The notes: generated from the sequence alone by a model not told the origin. DNA of 33,351 nucleotides from Candidatus Liptonbacteria bacterium (GCA_016204335.1 JACQKU010000019.1:1-33351), one strand, 5' to 3'; shown: positions 7,978 through 16,908, counted from the first letter of the stretch. Made by a program: numbers and translations.

Positions 7978-9390
7978 TTGACAGTTAACATGCAGAAGTC
8001 AGAAGTCAAAAATCAAAAGTCAAAAGTTGTCGCCTTAGGGCGGCGGGGCCAGTCCACCGTTGAGATTATTATCGCGCTCATGATTTTGACGGTGGCAATG
8101 GCGAGCGCCATCATGGTTATCTTTGGCGGACAATCTCTTTCGGTTGATTCGGCGGAAAGCAGTATCGCGCTTCGTTTGGCTGAGAGGGATTTGGAGAGCA
8201 TATCGGCGCAAGCAAGGTACGACTTTAACAATCTTGCCTCCAGCACAACAGCGCAGAACGAGTTTACCAGGAATGTTATTGTGCAAACCGTAAGCGCAAA
8301 CACCAAGCAAGTTACAGCGAGAGTCGTCTGGTCAACCGATCCGCTGCGCACGCAGGCGGTCGAGCTGGTAACTTTGGTGAGTAATTGGCAAGGTGTTCAG
8401 CAGACCGGCGGCGACACCGGTGGCAGTCCGCCCTCCGGGAATTGGCAGAATCCCCGGACGCTCGGGACGGTAGACCTCGGGTCCGGGAATCAGGCAACCG
8501 ATCTCGATGTGAAGAGTAAGGTCGTCTATATGACGGCCACAGCCGCCTCCGCGAACAAGCCGGACTTTTTTATCATTAATGCGACTGACGGCCAGAACCC
8601 ATTCGTCGTTTCAAGCATAAACACGGGGAATGGTTTGAACAGCGTTGATGTCGCCGGGAATTACGCGTATGTCGCAGGGGTGGATGATAGCAAAGAGTTT
8701 CAGGTTATAGACGTAAGCAATGTTTCCGCCCCGTCGGTGGTCGCCACGCTGAACCTCGCTGGGAACGCGGACGCTCTTACGGTGTTTTATTTTAACGGCT
8801 ACGCCTATATTGGGCTGGCGAGCGGCGCGGCGCAGGAGTTCCAGATTATTAACGTTTCGAACCCGCTCTCCCCGAGCCTGGTTTCAGGTCTCTCGAGCGC
8901 AGGGGGCGAGATCAACGACATTTACGTCTTTAATAAGCGCGCATACCTTGGGACGGAAGACGGGACTCGGGGAATGGTCGTGATCGATGTCGCGAGCTCG
9001 ACTGCGCCGAGCGTCCTCGGGTCCATGAACGCGGGTGGGGAGCATGTTTACAGCGTCTATGTCCAGCAAAGCGAATCCGCTGTCACTGTGGGAGGCAAGG
9101 AGAAACTTTTTATGGCCAACGCTTCGAATTCCGCGAGCATCACGACTCTCGGTTCGGGAACGATAAGCGACAAAGTCCGGGACATCGTGACCGTGAACCC
9201 GTATGCTTTTCTAGGAACGGAAGATTCGAACAAAGAATTCCAGGTATGGAATGTTTCCAATCCCGTAACCCCGACGCTCTGGAGTTCGTTTAACTTCCCG
9301 CAAGTCGCAACGGGGGTCGACTATGAGGACAATATCGTTTACGTGTCGGTGCGGTCGAACGACGCCCTGCGCATTATTACGTCGCAATAG
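7978..9390 (+). CDS. Prepilin-like N-terminus fused to LVIVD-type beta-propeller-like repeats
   Basis: GQSTVEIIIALMILTVAMASAIMVIFGG followed by repeats such as KEFQVIDVSNVSAPSVV, QEFQIINVSNPLSPSLV, RGMVVIDVASSTAPSVL and KEFQVWNVSNPVTPTLW. Confidence 0.85.
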   Translation: MTVNMQKSEVKNQKSKVVALGRRGQSTVEIIIALMILTVAMASAIMVIFGGQSLSVDSAESSIALRLAERDLESISAQARYDFNNLASSTTAQNEFTRNVIVQTVSANTKQVTARVVWSTDPLRTQAVELVTLVSNWQGVQQTGGDTGGSPPSGNWQNPRTLGTVDLGSGNQATDLDVKSKVVYMTATAASANKPDFFIINATDGQNPFVVSSINTGNGLNSVDVAGNYAYVAGVDDSKEFQVIDVSNVSAPSVVATLNLAGNADALTVFYFNGYAYIGLASGAAQEFQIINVSNPLSPSLVSGLSSAGGEINDIYVFNKRAYLGTEDGTRGMVVIDVASSTAPSVLGSMNAGGEHVYSVYVQQSESAVTVGGKEKLFMANASNSASITTLGSGTISDKVRDIVTVNPYAFLGTEDSNKEFQVWNVSNPVTPTLWSSFNFPQVATGVDYEDNIVYVSVRSNDALRIITSQ

Positions 9391-9411
9391 ATAACAACCG
9401 ACAACTAACAA

Positions 9412-9963
9412 ATGACAATTAACAATCACGTGGCTAAAAAAATGCGCCAGGTATCAGATATAAGAGGTCAGAGGTTGGCCTTTACCCTCATCGAAACCAT
9501 TGTTTACCTCGGACTTTTTTCCATGATTATAAGCATGTCTTTGGTTGCCCTCTACCAAATTCTCGGCAGCGAAAATCAGCATCGCAATCGAGTGGAGGTT
9601 GATGCCGAAGCAAATTTTATGATGCAAAAAATTCAGTGGGCTCTAACCGGAGCCCAAGCCATTAACCAGCCGGCCGTGAACGCTACGGGCACGACACTCT
9701 CTGTGGATAAATTTAATTATTCACAAAATCCGGTCGTACTCAATCTTGACTCAAGAAATGTAAGTATCACCAAAGGAGCAAGCAGCAGCGCGCTTTTGGG
9801 CTCCGGTCGCGTTTACGTTAACCAGCTCATGTTTGAACATCTGCCTTCGGTGCAGGGCGCGCCGGAAGGCGTGAAAGTCACGTTTTCCGTCGTTTCCTTC
9901 GACATCGAGCGGTCGATTGCCGCATCAACGACTATTCAAGACACTCTTTATTTAAGAAAGTAA
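9412..9963 (+). CDS. Prepilin-type N-methylation protein (minor pilin)
   Basis: LAFTLIETIVYLGLFSMIISMSLVAL. Confidence 0.87.
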   Translation: MTINNHVAKKMRQVSDIRGQRLAFTLIETIVYLGLFSMIISMSLVALYQILGSENQHRNRVEVDAEANFMMQKIQWALTGAQAINQPAVNATGTTLSVDKFNYSQNPVVLNLDSRNVSITKGASSSALLGSGRVYVNQLMFEHLPSVQGAPEGVKVTFSVVSFDIERSIAASTTIQDTLYLRK

Positions 9964-9964
9964 T

Positions 9965-10366
9965 ATGCAAAAAATATTTTCTCGATCCGGAGGTTATATC
10001 GCTCTTATGTCGGCGCTGATAATTTCCGCGGTTATGGTTATTATCGTGGTCACCCTTAGCCAAGTTTCTTTTTTGAGTCGCATAAATATTGCCGATACCT
10101 ATTTTAAGGACAAAAGTAGGGCACTGGCAGAATCTTGCGTGAACACCGCGCTTTTGGACTTGGTTTTTAATCCGTCTTATTCCGGCAACGAAACAATCAC
10201 TGTGGCGAGCGACACATGTAAAATTATCTCCGTTGTCCCTTCAAGCACGGGGAGAATTATTTCTGCGCAAGGGGTTTTCGCTAATTCTTTTACTAACTAT
10301 AAAGTTACCGTGGCTTCAAACACAGTTTCTCTTATTAGCTGGGAGGAAGTTCAGACATTGCCATGA
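9965..10366 (+). CDS. PilX-like/pseudopilin-like hypothetical protein
   Basis: SGGYIALMSALIISAVMVIIVVTLSQVSFLSR at N-terminus; position in pilin cluster. Confidence 0.72.
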   Translation: MQKIFSRSGGYIALMSALIISAVMVIIVVTLSQVSFLSRINIADTYFKDKSRALAESCVNTALLDLVFNPSYSGNETITVASDTCKIISVVPSSTGRIISAQGVFANSFTNYKVTVASNTVSLISWEEVQTLP

Positions 10367-10827
10367 ACAAGAATGTGAAAAATCGAGTTGGAGTTACTCT
10401 CATCGAAATTATGGTAGCCCTAGCCATTATTGCCGTGCTTACCGCGGCCGTCCTTGTTATTTTGAATCCTATACAACAACTCGCTAAAGGACGCAATATA
10501 CAGAGAAAAGCAGACACAAATGTAATTTTAAATGCCGTAGGTCAAAATACGGTTGACAACCGCGGAACGTTTTCCTGCGCGAGCGGCGCCATTCCAACTA
10601 CAACGATGAAAATGGCTTCGTCGAGCGGCAATTATAATATTGCCCCCTGTCTTGTAACCACCTACTTAAACAGCATGCCTTTTGACCCTTTGGCATCGAG
10701 CGCGGACTGGAAAAGCATGGCTGATTACGATACCGGCTACACTATTATGAAAAACGCCACAACCGGCCGCGTGACGGTCTCCGCCCCGGCGGCAGAGCTG
10801 GGGGAAACTATTTCGGTGACGAGGTAG
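10363..10827 (+). CDS. Type IV pilin-like protein
   Basis: GVTLIEIMVALAIIAVLTAAVLVILNPIQQLAKGRN. Overlaps preceding gene by 4 bp. Confidence 0.88.
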   Translation: MNKNVKNRVGVTLIEIMVALAIIAVLTAAVLVILNPIQQLAKGRNIQRKADTNVILNAVGQNTVDNRGTFSCASGAIPTTTMKMASSSGNYNIAPCLVTTYLNSMPFDPLASSADWKSMADYDTGYTIMKNATTGRVTVSAPAAELGETISVTR

Positions 10828-10900
10828 CTTGCAGAAATGTCTGCTGCGCTGTATGAATTTGAATCCTACAAAAGTATATCGGCGACACAAAAGGCGAGAT

Positions 10901-12013
10901 TCATTTTCCGGCTTCCGAGTTCTCGATTAGCGCGATTTCAAGCGGTACGCTTAAAAACGGACTGTAGCGCATTTCCGAATACGCGCGGATAAGCGATTTC
11001 AAAAGTTTTATGTTTTTCGCCGTGTCGCCGTGAACGGCAAGTTTTTTCAAACGGATAATTTCTTCCGCAGTGAGTTCAAGAGTGAATATTTTTTCAAGCC
11101 CCGGATTCAATTTCAGCGACAGAACTTTTCGCAGATGATGAATCAGGTCTTTGACGAATTGGACGAGGTTGAGGCCTTCTTCATTGATAACCGAAATATA
11201 TTCCAACGAGGCATTGAGGTCGTTTTTCAGGAGCAGTTCCGCGAATTCCTCGACTTTTTTGAAACCGGTTCGGCCCGTCAGCCGCTCGGCGGTTTTTAAG
11301 TCGATTTTGGAACCGAATGAGGCGATTTGGTCGAGCAGCGATTCCGAGTCACGGAAACTGCCTTCGCCAGCCGCGGCAATAAGCTCAAGCGCGGACGGCT
11401 CGATGTCGATTTTTTCCGCCTTGGCGATGGCCGCGAGCTTTTCCATTATTTTCGTTTTCGGCTGTTTTTTGAAAAGGAACCGCTGGACGCGGGAAGTGAT
11501 GGTAGCGGGAAGTTTTTCGTATTCTGTCGTGGCGAGAACGATGACGGCGTGGCTCGGCGGCTCCTCGAGGGTTTTGAGGAGCGCGTTGAAAGCCGGTCCG
11601 GTGAGCATATGGACTTCGTCTATTATGTAAACTTTGTACCTGCCGCCGACCGGCGCCGATTTGATGCTGTCTTTTATATTTCTGATTTCGTCTATGCCGC
11701 GGTTCGAGGCGGCGTCTATTTCGATGACGTCAAAGGATGAGTTCGAATCGATTTCCCTGCAAGAGAGGCATTCGTTGCAGGGTTCGCCGAGCTGGGCGAA
11801 TTTGGAATCCGTGTGCCGTTTTTCGCAGTTCAGAAGTTTGGCGATGAGGCGCGCCGCCGTTGTTTTGCCGTTGCCCCTCGGCCCGTAAAAAAGATACGCG
11901 TGGCCCAGCCGGTTCTGCCTGGCGGCGTTTTTGAGTATCTCGACGTTGGTTTCCTGGCCGAGGAGGTCGCCGAGCAATTTTGGACGATATTTGCGGTAGA
12001 GCGCGAGAGCCAT
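10901..12013 (-). CDS. dnaX: DNA polymerase III subunit gamma/tau (short form)
   Basis: YRPKLLGDLLGQE, GPRGNGKTTAARL, CNECLSCREI, VYIIDEVHMLTGPAFNALLKTLEEPP. Confidence 0.96.
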   Translation of the reverse strand: MALALYRKYRPKLLGDLLGQETNVEILKNAARQNRLGHAYLFYGPRGNGKTTAARLIAKLLNCEKRHTDSKFAQLGEPCNECLSCREIDSNSSFDVIEIDAASNRGIDEIRNIKDSIKSAPVGGRYKVYIIDEVHMLTGPAFNALLKTLEEPPSHAVIVLATTEYEKLPATITSRVQRFLFKKQPKTKIMEKLAAIAKAEKIDIEPSALELIAAAGEGSFRDSESLLDQIASFGSKIDLKTAERLTGRTGFKKVEEFAELLLKNDLNASLEYISVINEEGLNLVQFVKDLIHHLRKVLSLKLNPGLEKIFTLELTAEEIIRLKKLAVHGDTAKNIKLLKSLIRAYSEMRYSPFLSVPLEIALIENSEAGK

Positions 12014-12096
12014 ATACGAAAATTATTATACGCTAAGTTTTCTTTTGCGCCAATGGTATTAACTATTCTAAGATTTACGTCCGTAGAATATGAGAG

Positions 12097-12102
12097 TATA
12101 AT
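12097..12102 (+). promoter_or_regulatory. -10 box TATAAT 9 nt upstream of a start codon (possible leaderless transcript)
   Basis: TATAAT with TTTACG at a 17-bp spacing upstream (12074-12079). Confidence 0.5.
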
Positions 12103-12111
12103 AGAATCGTT

Positions 12112-12636
12112 ATGGCTCGTGAATTCAAAAACCATGCATACATAGACGCAAATAATCTTTATAAAGGCATAAACTCTCTTGGTTGGAGATTGGATTTTAA
12201 ACGATTCCGTAGATTTCTTCAGGACCGCCACGCCGTAAAGAAAGCATATATATTTATAGGATTTATAGCTGCGAATGCCGGATTGTATCGCGATCTTCAA
12301 AATTGGGGATATACGGTGATTTTTAAACCTACAGTCCCGGGTTATAAGGGAAAGGTTAAAGGGAATTGCGATGGTGAGTTGATTCTGCAAGTTATGGCTG
12401 ATTTTGCATCCGATTCTTCAGACCCGTGCGAGAAGGCTGTTATCGTAACCGGGGATGGAGATTTTGCGTGTCTTATAAATTACCTTGAACCGAGGAGCAG
12501 GCTAGAAATACTTTTGAGCCCCGTCGAAGCTCAATGCTCAATTCTCCTTAAAAAGGCTACGCCCAAAGTAACTTATCTTGAGCAAATGAAGGGCAAATTA
12601 GAGCTTATTTTACCGAAGCTGAGTGAGCAAAAATGA
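12112..12636 (+). CDS. NYN domain protein (LabA/DUF88-like putative RNase)
   Basis: AYIDANNLYKGI, KAVIVTGDGDFACLINYL: acidic NYN/PIN-like motifs. Confidence 0.86.
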   Translation: MAREFKNHAYIDANNLYKGINSLGWRLDFKRFRRFLQDRHAVKKAYIFIGFIAANAGLYRDLQNWGYTVIFKPTVPGYKGKVKGNCDGELILQVMADFASDSSDPCEKAVIVTGDGDFACLINYLEPRSRLEILLSPVEAQCSILLKKATPKVTYLEQMKGKLELILPKLSEQK

Positions 12637-12676
12637 AAAAGCCCCCAAATGGGACGAACCCAAACAGGAGCTTTTT
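12635..12676 (+). terminator. Hairpin terminator after NYN gene
   Basis: GAAAAAGCCC ... GAGCTTTTTC arms at 12635-12644 and 12667-12676. Confidence 0.5.
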
Positions 12677-12746
12677 CGTGATAATCTTATCTGAAGTATA
12701 AGTTAGAGAGTATAAAAAAGTCAAGAGTTATCCACAGCCCATAATT

Positions 12747-12818
12747 ATGCTCAAAAACCGCACCCTTTATTTCGGCGACAATCTGGAGATTTTGCGAGAG
12801 AAGATTTTGGACGAGTAA
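12747..12818 (+). pseudogene. Remnant of a site-specific DNA methyltransferase N-terminus
   Basis: Reading frame MLKNRTLYFGDNLEILREKILDE-stop resembles the start of DPPY/F-type adenine MTases and stops just before the expected DxxYxDPPF motif. Confidence 0.65.
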
Positions 12819-12833
12819 AGTAAAAATAATAAT

Positions 12834-13445
12834 ATGAACGAAATTATTTATATTTTGATAAATGAGGCAATGCCTGGATATGTAAAAATCGGGAAAACCA
12901 GCAACAATCTTGCGCAACGAGTCCGCGATTTAAGCGCGTCAACCAGTGTTCCACTTCCGTTTACAGTTTTCTATGCCTGTAAGGTCAAAGATGCGAATTT
13001 TGTTGAACATCAACTTCACGATGCTTTTGATAACAATCGAGTAAATCCGAGACGTGAATTTTTTCAGATTGCGCCCGAGCGTGTAGTAGCTGCATTGAAA
13101 TTGGCGGAGATCGAAAATTTAACTCCAAAGAGTGATTTAATTGAGGCACAGGAAGATAAAGAAGCACACAAGGAAGCTTTGGAAAGGCGTGGGAGATTCA
13201 ATTTTGAGACCGCCGGCATTCAGTTGGGTGCGGAGATCTATTTTGGTCGTGATGAAACTAAGAAAGCAAAAGTGGTGGATCTTCACTCCGCCAAATCAAT
13301 TGAATTTAATGGCGAGATAACCAGTCTTTCGACGTCTGCTCAAAAAATACTCGGCTATAATTACGGCATAGCGGGCACGGATTATTGGATGTATGAGGGC
13401 GAGACGCTAGACGAACGTAGAAGAAGACTTGAAAGAGGAGAATGA
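12834..13445 (+). CDS. GIY-YIG (T5orf172-like) protein with C-terminal RAMA/DUF4357-like domain
   Basis: IIYILINEAMPGYVKIGKTSN...FVEHQLHDAFDNNRVNPRREFF, plus C-terminal SIEFNGEITSLSTSAQKILGYNYGIAGTDYWMYEGETLDERR. Confidence 0.8.
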   Translation: MNEIIYILINEAMPGYVKIGKTSNNLAQRVRDLSASTSVPLPFTVFYACKVKDANFVEHQLHDAFDNNRVNPRREFFQIAPERVVAALKLAEIENLTPKSDLIEAQEDKEAHKEALERRGRFNFETAGIQLGAEIYFGRDETKKAKVVDLHSAKSIEFNGEITSLSTSAQKILGYNYGIAGTDYWMYEGETLDERRRRLERGE

Positions 13446-13490
13446 CTATTAGATTTAAGAGTATAGTATTAGAGCAAACGTGAATATGAT

Positions 13491-14843
13491 ATGAAAATTC
13501 TCATCGGCGGAGCGGCGATTCTACTTTTGGCGGGGGGATTTTTTTTATTCGCGTCGCCGCGAGTGGCGGTTTTTGACGGAAACGCGGCGGCAAACGGTTC
13601 TTCAACGCCTCAAACCGTTCTCCAAAAAGCATTGTCGATTTTAAAAGCGGACGAACCGGCTTCAAATATCCCGGCGCCGCATTCCGAAAACGCGTCAGCG
13701 GACATCGAGAATCAGCGGCCGCTCGCGTCGCCGCCGGAAGTTGCGAAGGCGATTTATCTTACGGGATGGTCGGCCGGTTCGGAGTCAAAACTCGCGTCTT
13801 CCATGGACCTTATTCAAAAACGCGGGCTTAACGCCGTAATAATCGACATAAAAGATTATTCCGGCTATGTGTCGTATCGGATGGACGTGCCTGGAGTTAA
13901 GGCGACCGGAGCCGAGAATGAAATCCGAATTTTGAAACCGAACACCGTCGTCAAAAAACTCCACGATAAAAATATTTACGTCATCGGCAGAGTTACGGTG
14001 TTTCAGGACCCCATTCTCGCGAAAGCGCATCCGGAATGGGCGCTCAAAAATAAAAATACCGGAAAACTTTGGCTCGACAATCACGGCCTAGCGTGGCTCG
14101 ACCCGGCCGGAAGTTCGACATGGGACTATGTTATTTCAATCGCGAAAGACGCGCTGAACCGCGGATTCGACGAAATAAATTTCGATTATATCCGGTTCGC
14201 CTCGGACGGAAATTTGGATGCCATTCAGTATCCGTTTTGGCAAAAAACGCGGACTGACGCGGACTTAACGCGGACTGACGCGGAAACAAAAAGGGAAGTC
14301 ATTAGAGGTTTTTTCAAATATCTCCGCAAAAATCTTCCGGACGCGAAAATTTCCGCGGACTTGTTCGGTTTGGCGACTATCGACACATGGGACGACCTTG
14401 GCATAGGGCAAGTCATTGAAGACGCGTATCGGTATTTCGACTATGTTTCGCCCATGGTGTATCCTTCGCACTACGCGGCCGGAACGCTCGGCTACAAAAA
14501 TCCCGCCCAGCATCCGTACGAAATCGTGAGATATTCGATGGACGCGGCGTTAAAACGACTCATAACTTATAACCAAAAACTTATAACGGCGACATCAAGC
14601 GCAAACGAGTCATCGGTCATCGGTCATCGGTCATCGGTTAAACTCCGTCCATGGCTTCAGGCGTTTGATTTAGGCGCTGTCTACACTCCGGCGATGATTA
14701 ACGAGCAAATAAAAGCCGTTACTGACGCTTTTTCCAACAACTCCTCAACCAATAACTCAATAACCAATACCCAAATAACCGATTACTATGGCGGCTGGTT
14801 GTTATGGGACCCGACAAATAAATATTCTTCATACCGGGGATAA
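13491..14843 (+). CDS. Putative glycoside hydrolase-like protein (DUF4015 family)
   Basis: KAIYLTGWSAGSESKLASSMDLIQKRGLNAVIIDIKDYSGYVSY ... FDEINFDYIRFASDG; N-terminal signal/TM segment. Confidence 0.83.
   Translation: MKILIGGAAILLLAGGFFLFASPRVAVFDGNAAANGSSTPQTVLQKALSILKADEPASNIPAPHSENASADIENQRPLASPPEVAKAIYLTGWSAGSESKLASSMDLIQKRGLNAVIIDIKDYSGYVSYRMDVPGVKATGAENEIRILKPNTVVKKLHDKNIYVIGRVTVFQDPILAKAHPEWALKNKNTGKLWLDNHGLAWLDPAGSSTWDYVISIAKDALNRGFDEINFDYIRFASDGNLDAIQYPFWQKTRTDADLTRTDAETKREVIRGFFKYLRKNLPDAKISADLFGLATIDTWDDLGIGQVIEDAYRYFDYVSPMVYPSHYAAGTLGYKNPAQHPYEIVRYSMDAALKRLITYNQKLITATSSANESSVIGHRSSVKLRPWLQAFDLGAVYTPAMINEQIKAVTDAFSNNSSTNNSITNTQITDYYGGWLLWDPTNKYSSYRG
14247..14284 (+). repeat. Direct repeat ACGCGGACTGACGCGGA x2 within CDS, 21-bp period
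   Basis: 14247-14263 and 14268-14284 identical. Confidence 0.9.
14610..14637 (+). repeat. Tandem 7-bp repeat (TCATCGG x4) inside CDS
   Basis: Four perfect adjacent copies. Confidence 0.95.
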
Positions 14844-15671
14844 ATGACATACGAACTCGAAATTGAACAATTCAAAGGCCCGCTCGATAAACTGCTCGAG
14901 TTGATTGAAGCGCGGAAATTAGAAATCACGGAAATCAGCCTGGCGGCGGTGACCGACGATTTCATCCGTTATCTCCAAACGCTGGCAGACGCCGAACAAG
15001 CGCAGACCGGCGCGGAAAAAACCAACGTAAGTCCGCGCTTGTCTCGAGCGGAGTCGAGAGATGAAGTCCGCGAGGGTCTGCGTCTGTTGGCCGACTTTAT
15101 CGCCATCGCGAGCCGTTTGATTCTCATTAAATCAAAATCGCTTTTGCCGGATGTTTCCTTGACAGGCGAGGAGGAAGCCGAAATAAAAGACCTCGAAGAC
15201 CGCCTCAAACTGTACAGAGCTTTGAAACCTGGAATGAAACATATTGCCGGGCTTTGGCAGAATGGAAACCGGGAATTCGGCAGGCCGTATTTTTTGGATG
15301 TTCTTTCCTGGGCATCCGCGCCGGGAATGGAAGTATTCTATCCCGGGCCGAATCTTTCGGTTGCGGGGCTGACCTCGCCGCTTCAAAAAATTCTCGAGGG
15401 GTTTGAAAAAATTTCATCGGAAGAAGCGACTGTCAGAGAAGAAATAATTTCGATTGAAGAGAAAATCAAGGAAATCGTGAATCGCATCCAAAAATTCGGC
15501 GAGTCGACCCTTGCCGGATTGTCCGTAAGCGGCTCGCGCGCGGAACTCATCGCCGTTTTTCTCGCGGTTCTCCATCTCGCTCACGAGCAGTTGATTTTTC
15601 TCGAACAAAAAAGCCATTTTTCTGATATAATGGTAAAAACGCGACCCGAATTTACGAATGCATCCGAATGA
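14844..15671 (+). CDS. scpA: Segregation and condensation protein A
   Basis: FKGPLDKLLELIEARKLEITEISLAAVTDDFIRYL, IASRLILIKSKSLLP, C-terminal AVLHLAHEQLIFLEQ. Confidence 0.93.
   Translation: MTYELEIEQFKGPLDKLLELIEARKLEITEISLAAVTDDFIRYLQTLADAEQAQTGAEKTNVSPRLSRAESRDEVREGLRLLADFIAIASRLILIKSKSLLPDVSLTGEEEAEIKDLEDRLKLYRALKPGMKHIAGLWQNGNREFGRPYFLDVLSWASAPGMEVFYPGPNLSVAGLTSPLQKILEGFEKISSEEATVREEIISIEEKIKEIVNRIQKFGESTLAGLSVSGSRAELIAVFLAVLHLAHEQLIFLEQKSHFSDIMVKTRPEFTNASE
15623..15631 (+). promoter_or_regulatory. Extended -10 element TGATATAAT inside the 3' end of scpA, upstream of RM genes
   Basis: Exact TGNTATAAT 27-54 nt upstream of MTase start candidates. Confidence 0.5.
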
Positions 15672-16908
15672 TTCGAATATTACTATGGCTGTTGAACAAA
15701 TAATAAAGCAGGTAAAGGATTTTGTTGGCGCTCCGATAGTCAATGATATTTTAGATATCGGCGGCATTAGAGTCGCAAGGTTCATGGGAGAGTTTTGGAC
15801 TTCACGGCAGAGACAGGGAAATAGTTTACATGAGATATCATACCGTGCCTGTTTTAAATCTGAATTGCCAAAGTTTTTTATAGGTTCGTTGACAACCGAA
15901 GGAGATGTTGTTTATGACCCATTTGCTGGTAGGGGGACAACGGCTATTGAAGCAGCGCTTCTCGGTAGAAAAGTTATCTCTAACGATATTAATCCATTAA
16001 GCAGAATATTGGCTTATCCAAGATTATCGCCGCCGGATTTACTTGAATTAATTGAACGACTTGAAAAAATTAATCATAGCGTTAGAAAAATAAAAACGGA
16101 TATTAATTTGTCGATGTTTTATCACCCGCGAACCCTTGAAGAAATATTAAAAATTAAGAAATATCTTGAGAAAAGAAAAAGTGAAAATAGGGAAGATGAT
16201 TTGGATATGTGGATAAGAATGGTTGCAACAAATAGACTTTCAGGACATTCAACCGGGTTCTTCTCTGTTTATACATTACCGCCCAATCAAGCTCTAAGAC
16301 CAGAAAAGCAAAAGATTATAAATAGAGAAAGAAATCAAGAACCATCATATCGAAATGTTAAAAAAATTATAATCAAAAAAACACAGTCCCTAATCTCTGA
16401 AATTAATAACGAATTGTTTAGAAAATTAAAACACATAAAAGAGACAGCATCATTCTTAACAAAAGATTCAAGATATACAAGTGAAATATCTAATAATAGT
16501 GTTCAATTAACGGTGACATCCCCGCCATTTTTGGATATAGTACAATACACTGAAGATAATTGGTTGCGATGTTGGTTTAATTCAATCGACCCTTTTGAAG
16601 TTGAAAAAAATATAACAGTAACGAACAAGCTTGAAAAATGGAAAGAAGTTATCGGAGAAACACTAAAAGAGTTATATCGCATAACCAAACCGGGCGGTTT
16701 TGTGGCTTTTGAAGTTGGCGAAGTCAGAAAAGGAAAAATTAAATTAGATGAAGAAGTCGTCCCATTGGGTCTTGAAGCTGATTTTAAATGTTTAGGAATT
16801 TTAGTTAATAAACAGAATTTTACGAAAACATCTAATATATGGGGGATTTCCAACAATAAAATGGGGACTAACACTAACCGCATAGTTTTATTTACTAAAC
16901 AAAAATGA
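15658..16908 (+). CDS. Type II DNA methyltransferase (SPPF motif; start may be 15685)
   Basis: VYDPFAGRGTTAIEAALLGRKVISNDINPL (motif I) then LTVTSPPFLDIVQYTEDNW (motif IV). Confidence 0.92.
   Translation: MHPNDSNITMAVEQIIKQVKDFVGAPIVNDILDIGGIRVARFMGEFWTSRQRQGNSLHEISYRACFKSELPKFFIGSLTTEGDVVYDPFAGRGTTAIEAALLGRKVISNDINPLSRILAYPRLSPPDLLELIERLEKINHSVRKIKTDINLSMFYHPRTLEEILKIKKYLEKRKSENREDDLDMWIRMVATNRLSGHSTGFFSVYTLPPNQALRPEKQKIINRERNQEPSYRNVKKIIIKKTQSLISEINNELFRKLKHIKETASFLTKDSRYTSEISNNSVQLTVTSPPFLDIVQYTEDNWLRCWFNSIDPFEVEKNITVTNKLEKWKEVIGETLKELYRITKPGGFVAFEVGEVRKGKIKLDEEVVPLGLEADFKCLGILVNKQNFTKTSNIWGISNNKMGTNTNRIVLFTKQK

Noticed and set aside
14610-14637. Possible CRISPR-like repeat
   Set aside because: Seven-base tandem units without spacers and inside a CDS; no CRISPR array or cas gene seen in the window.
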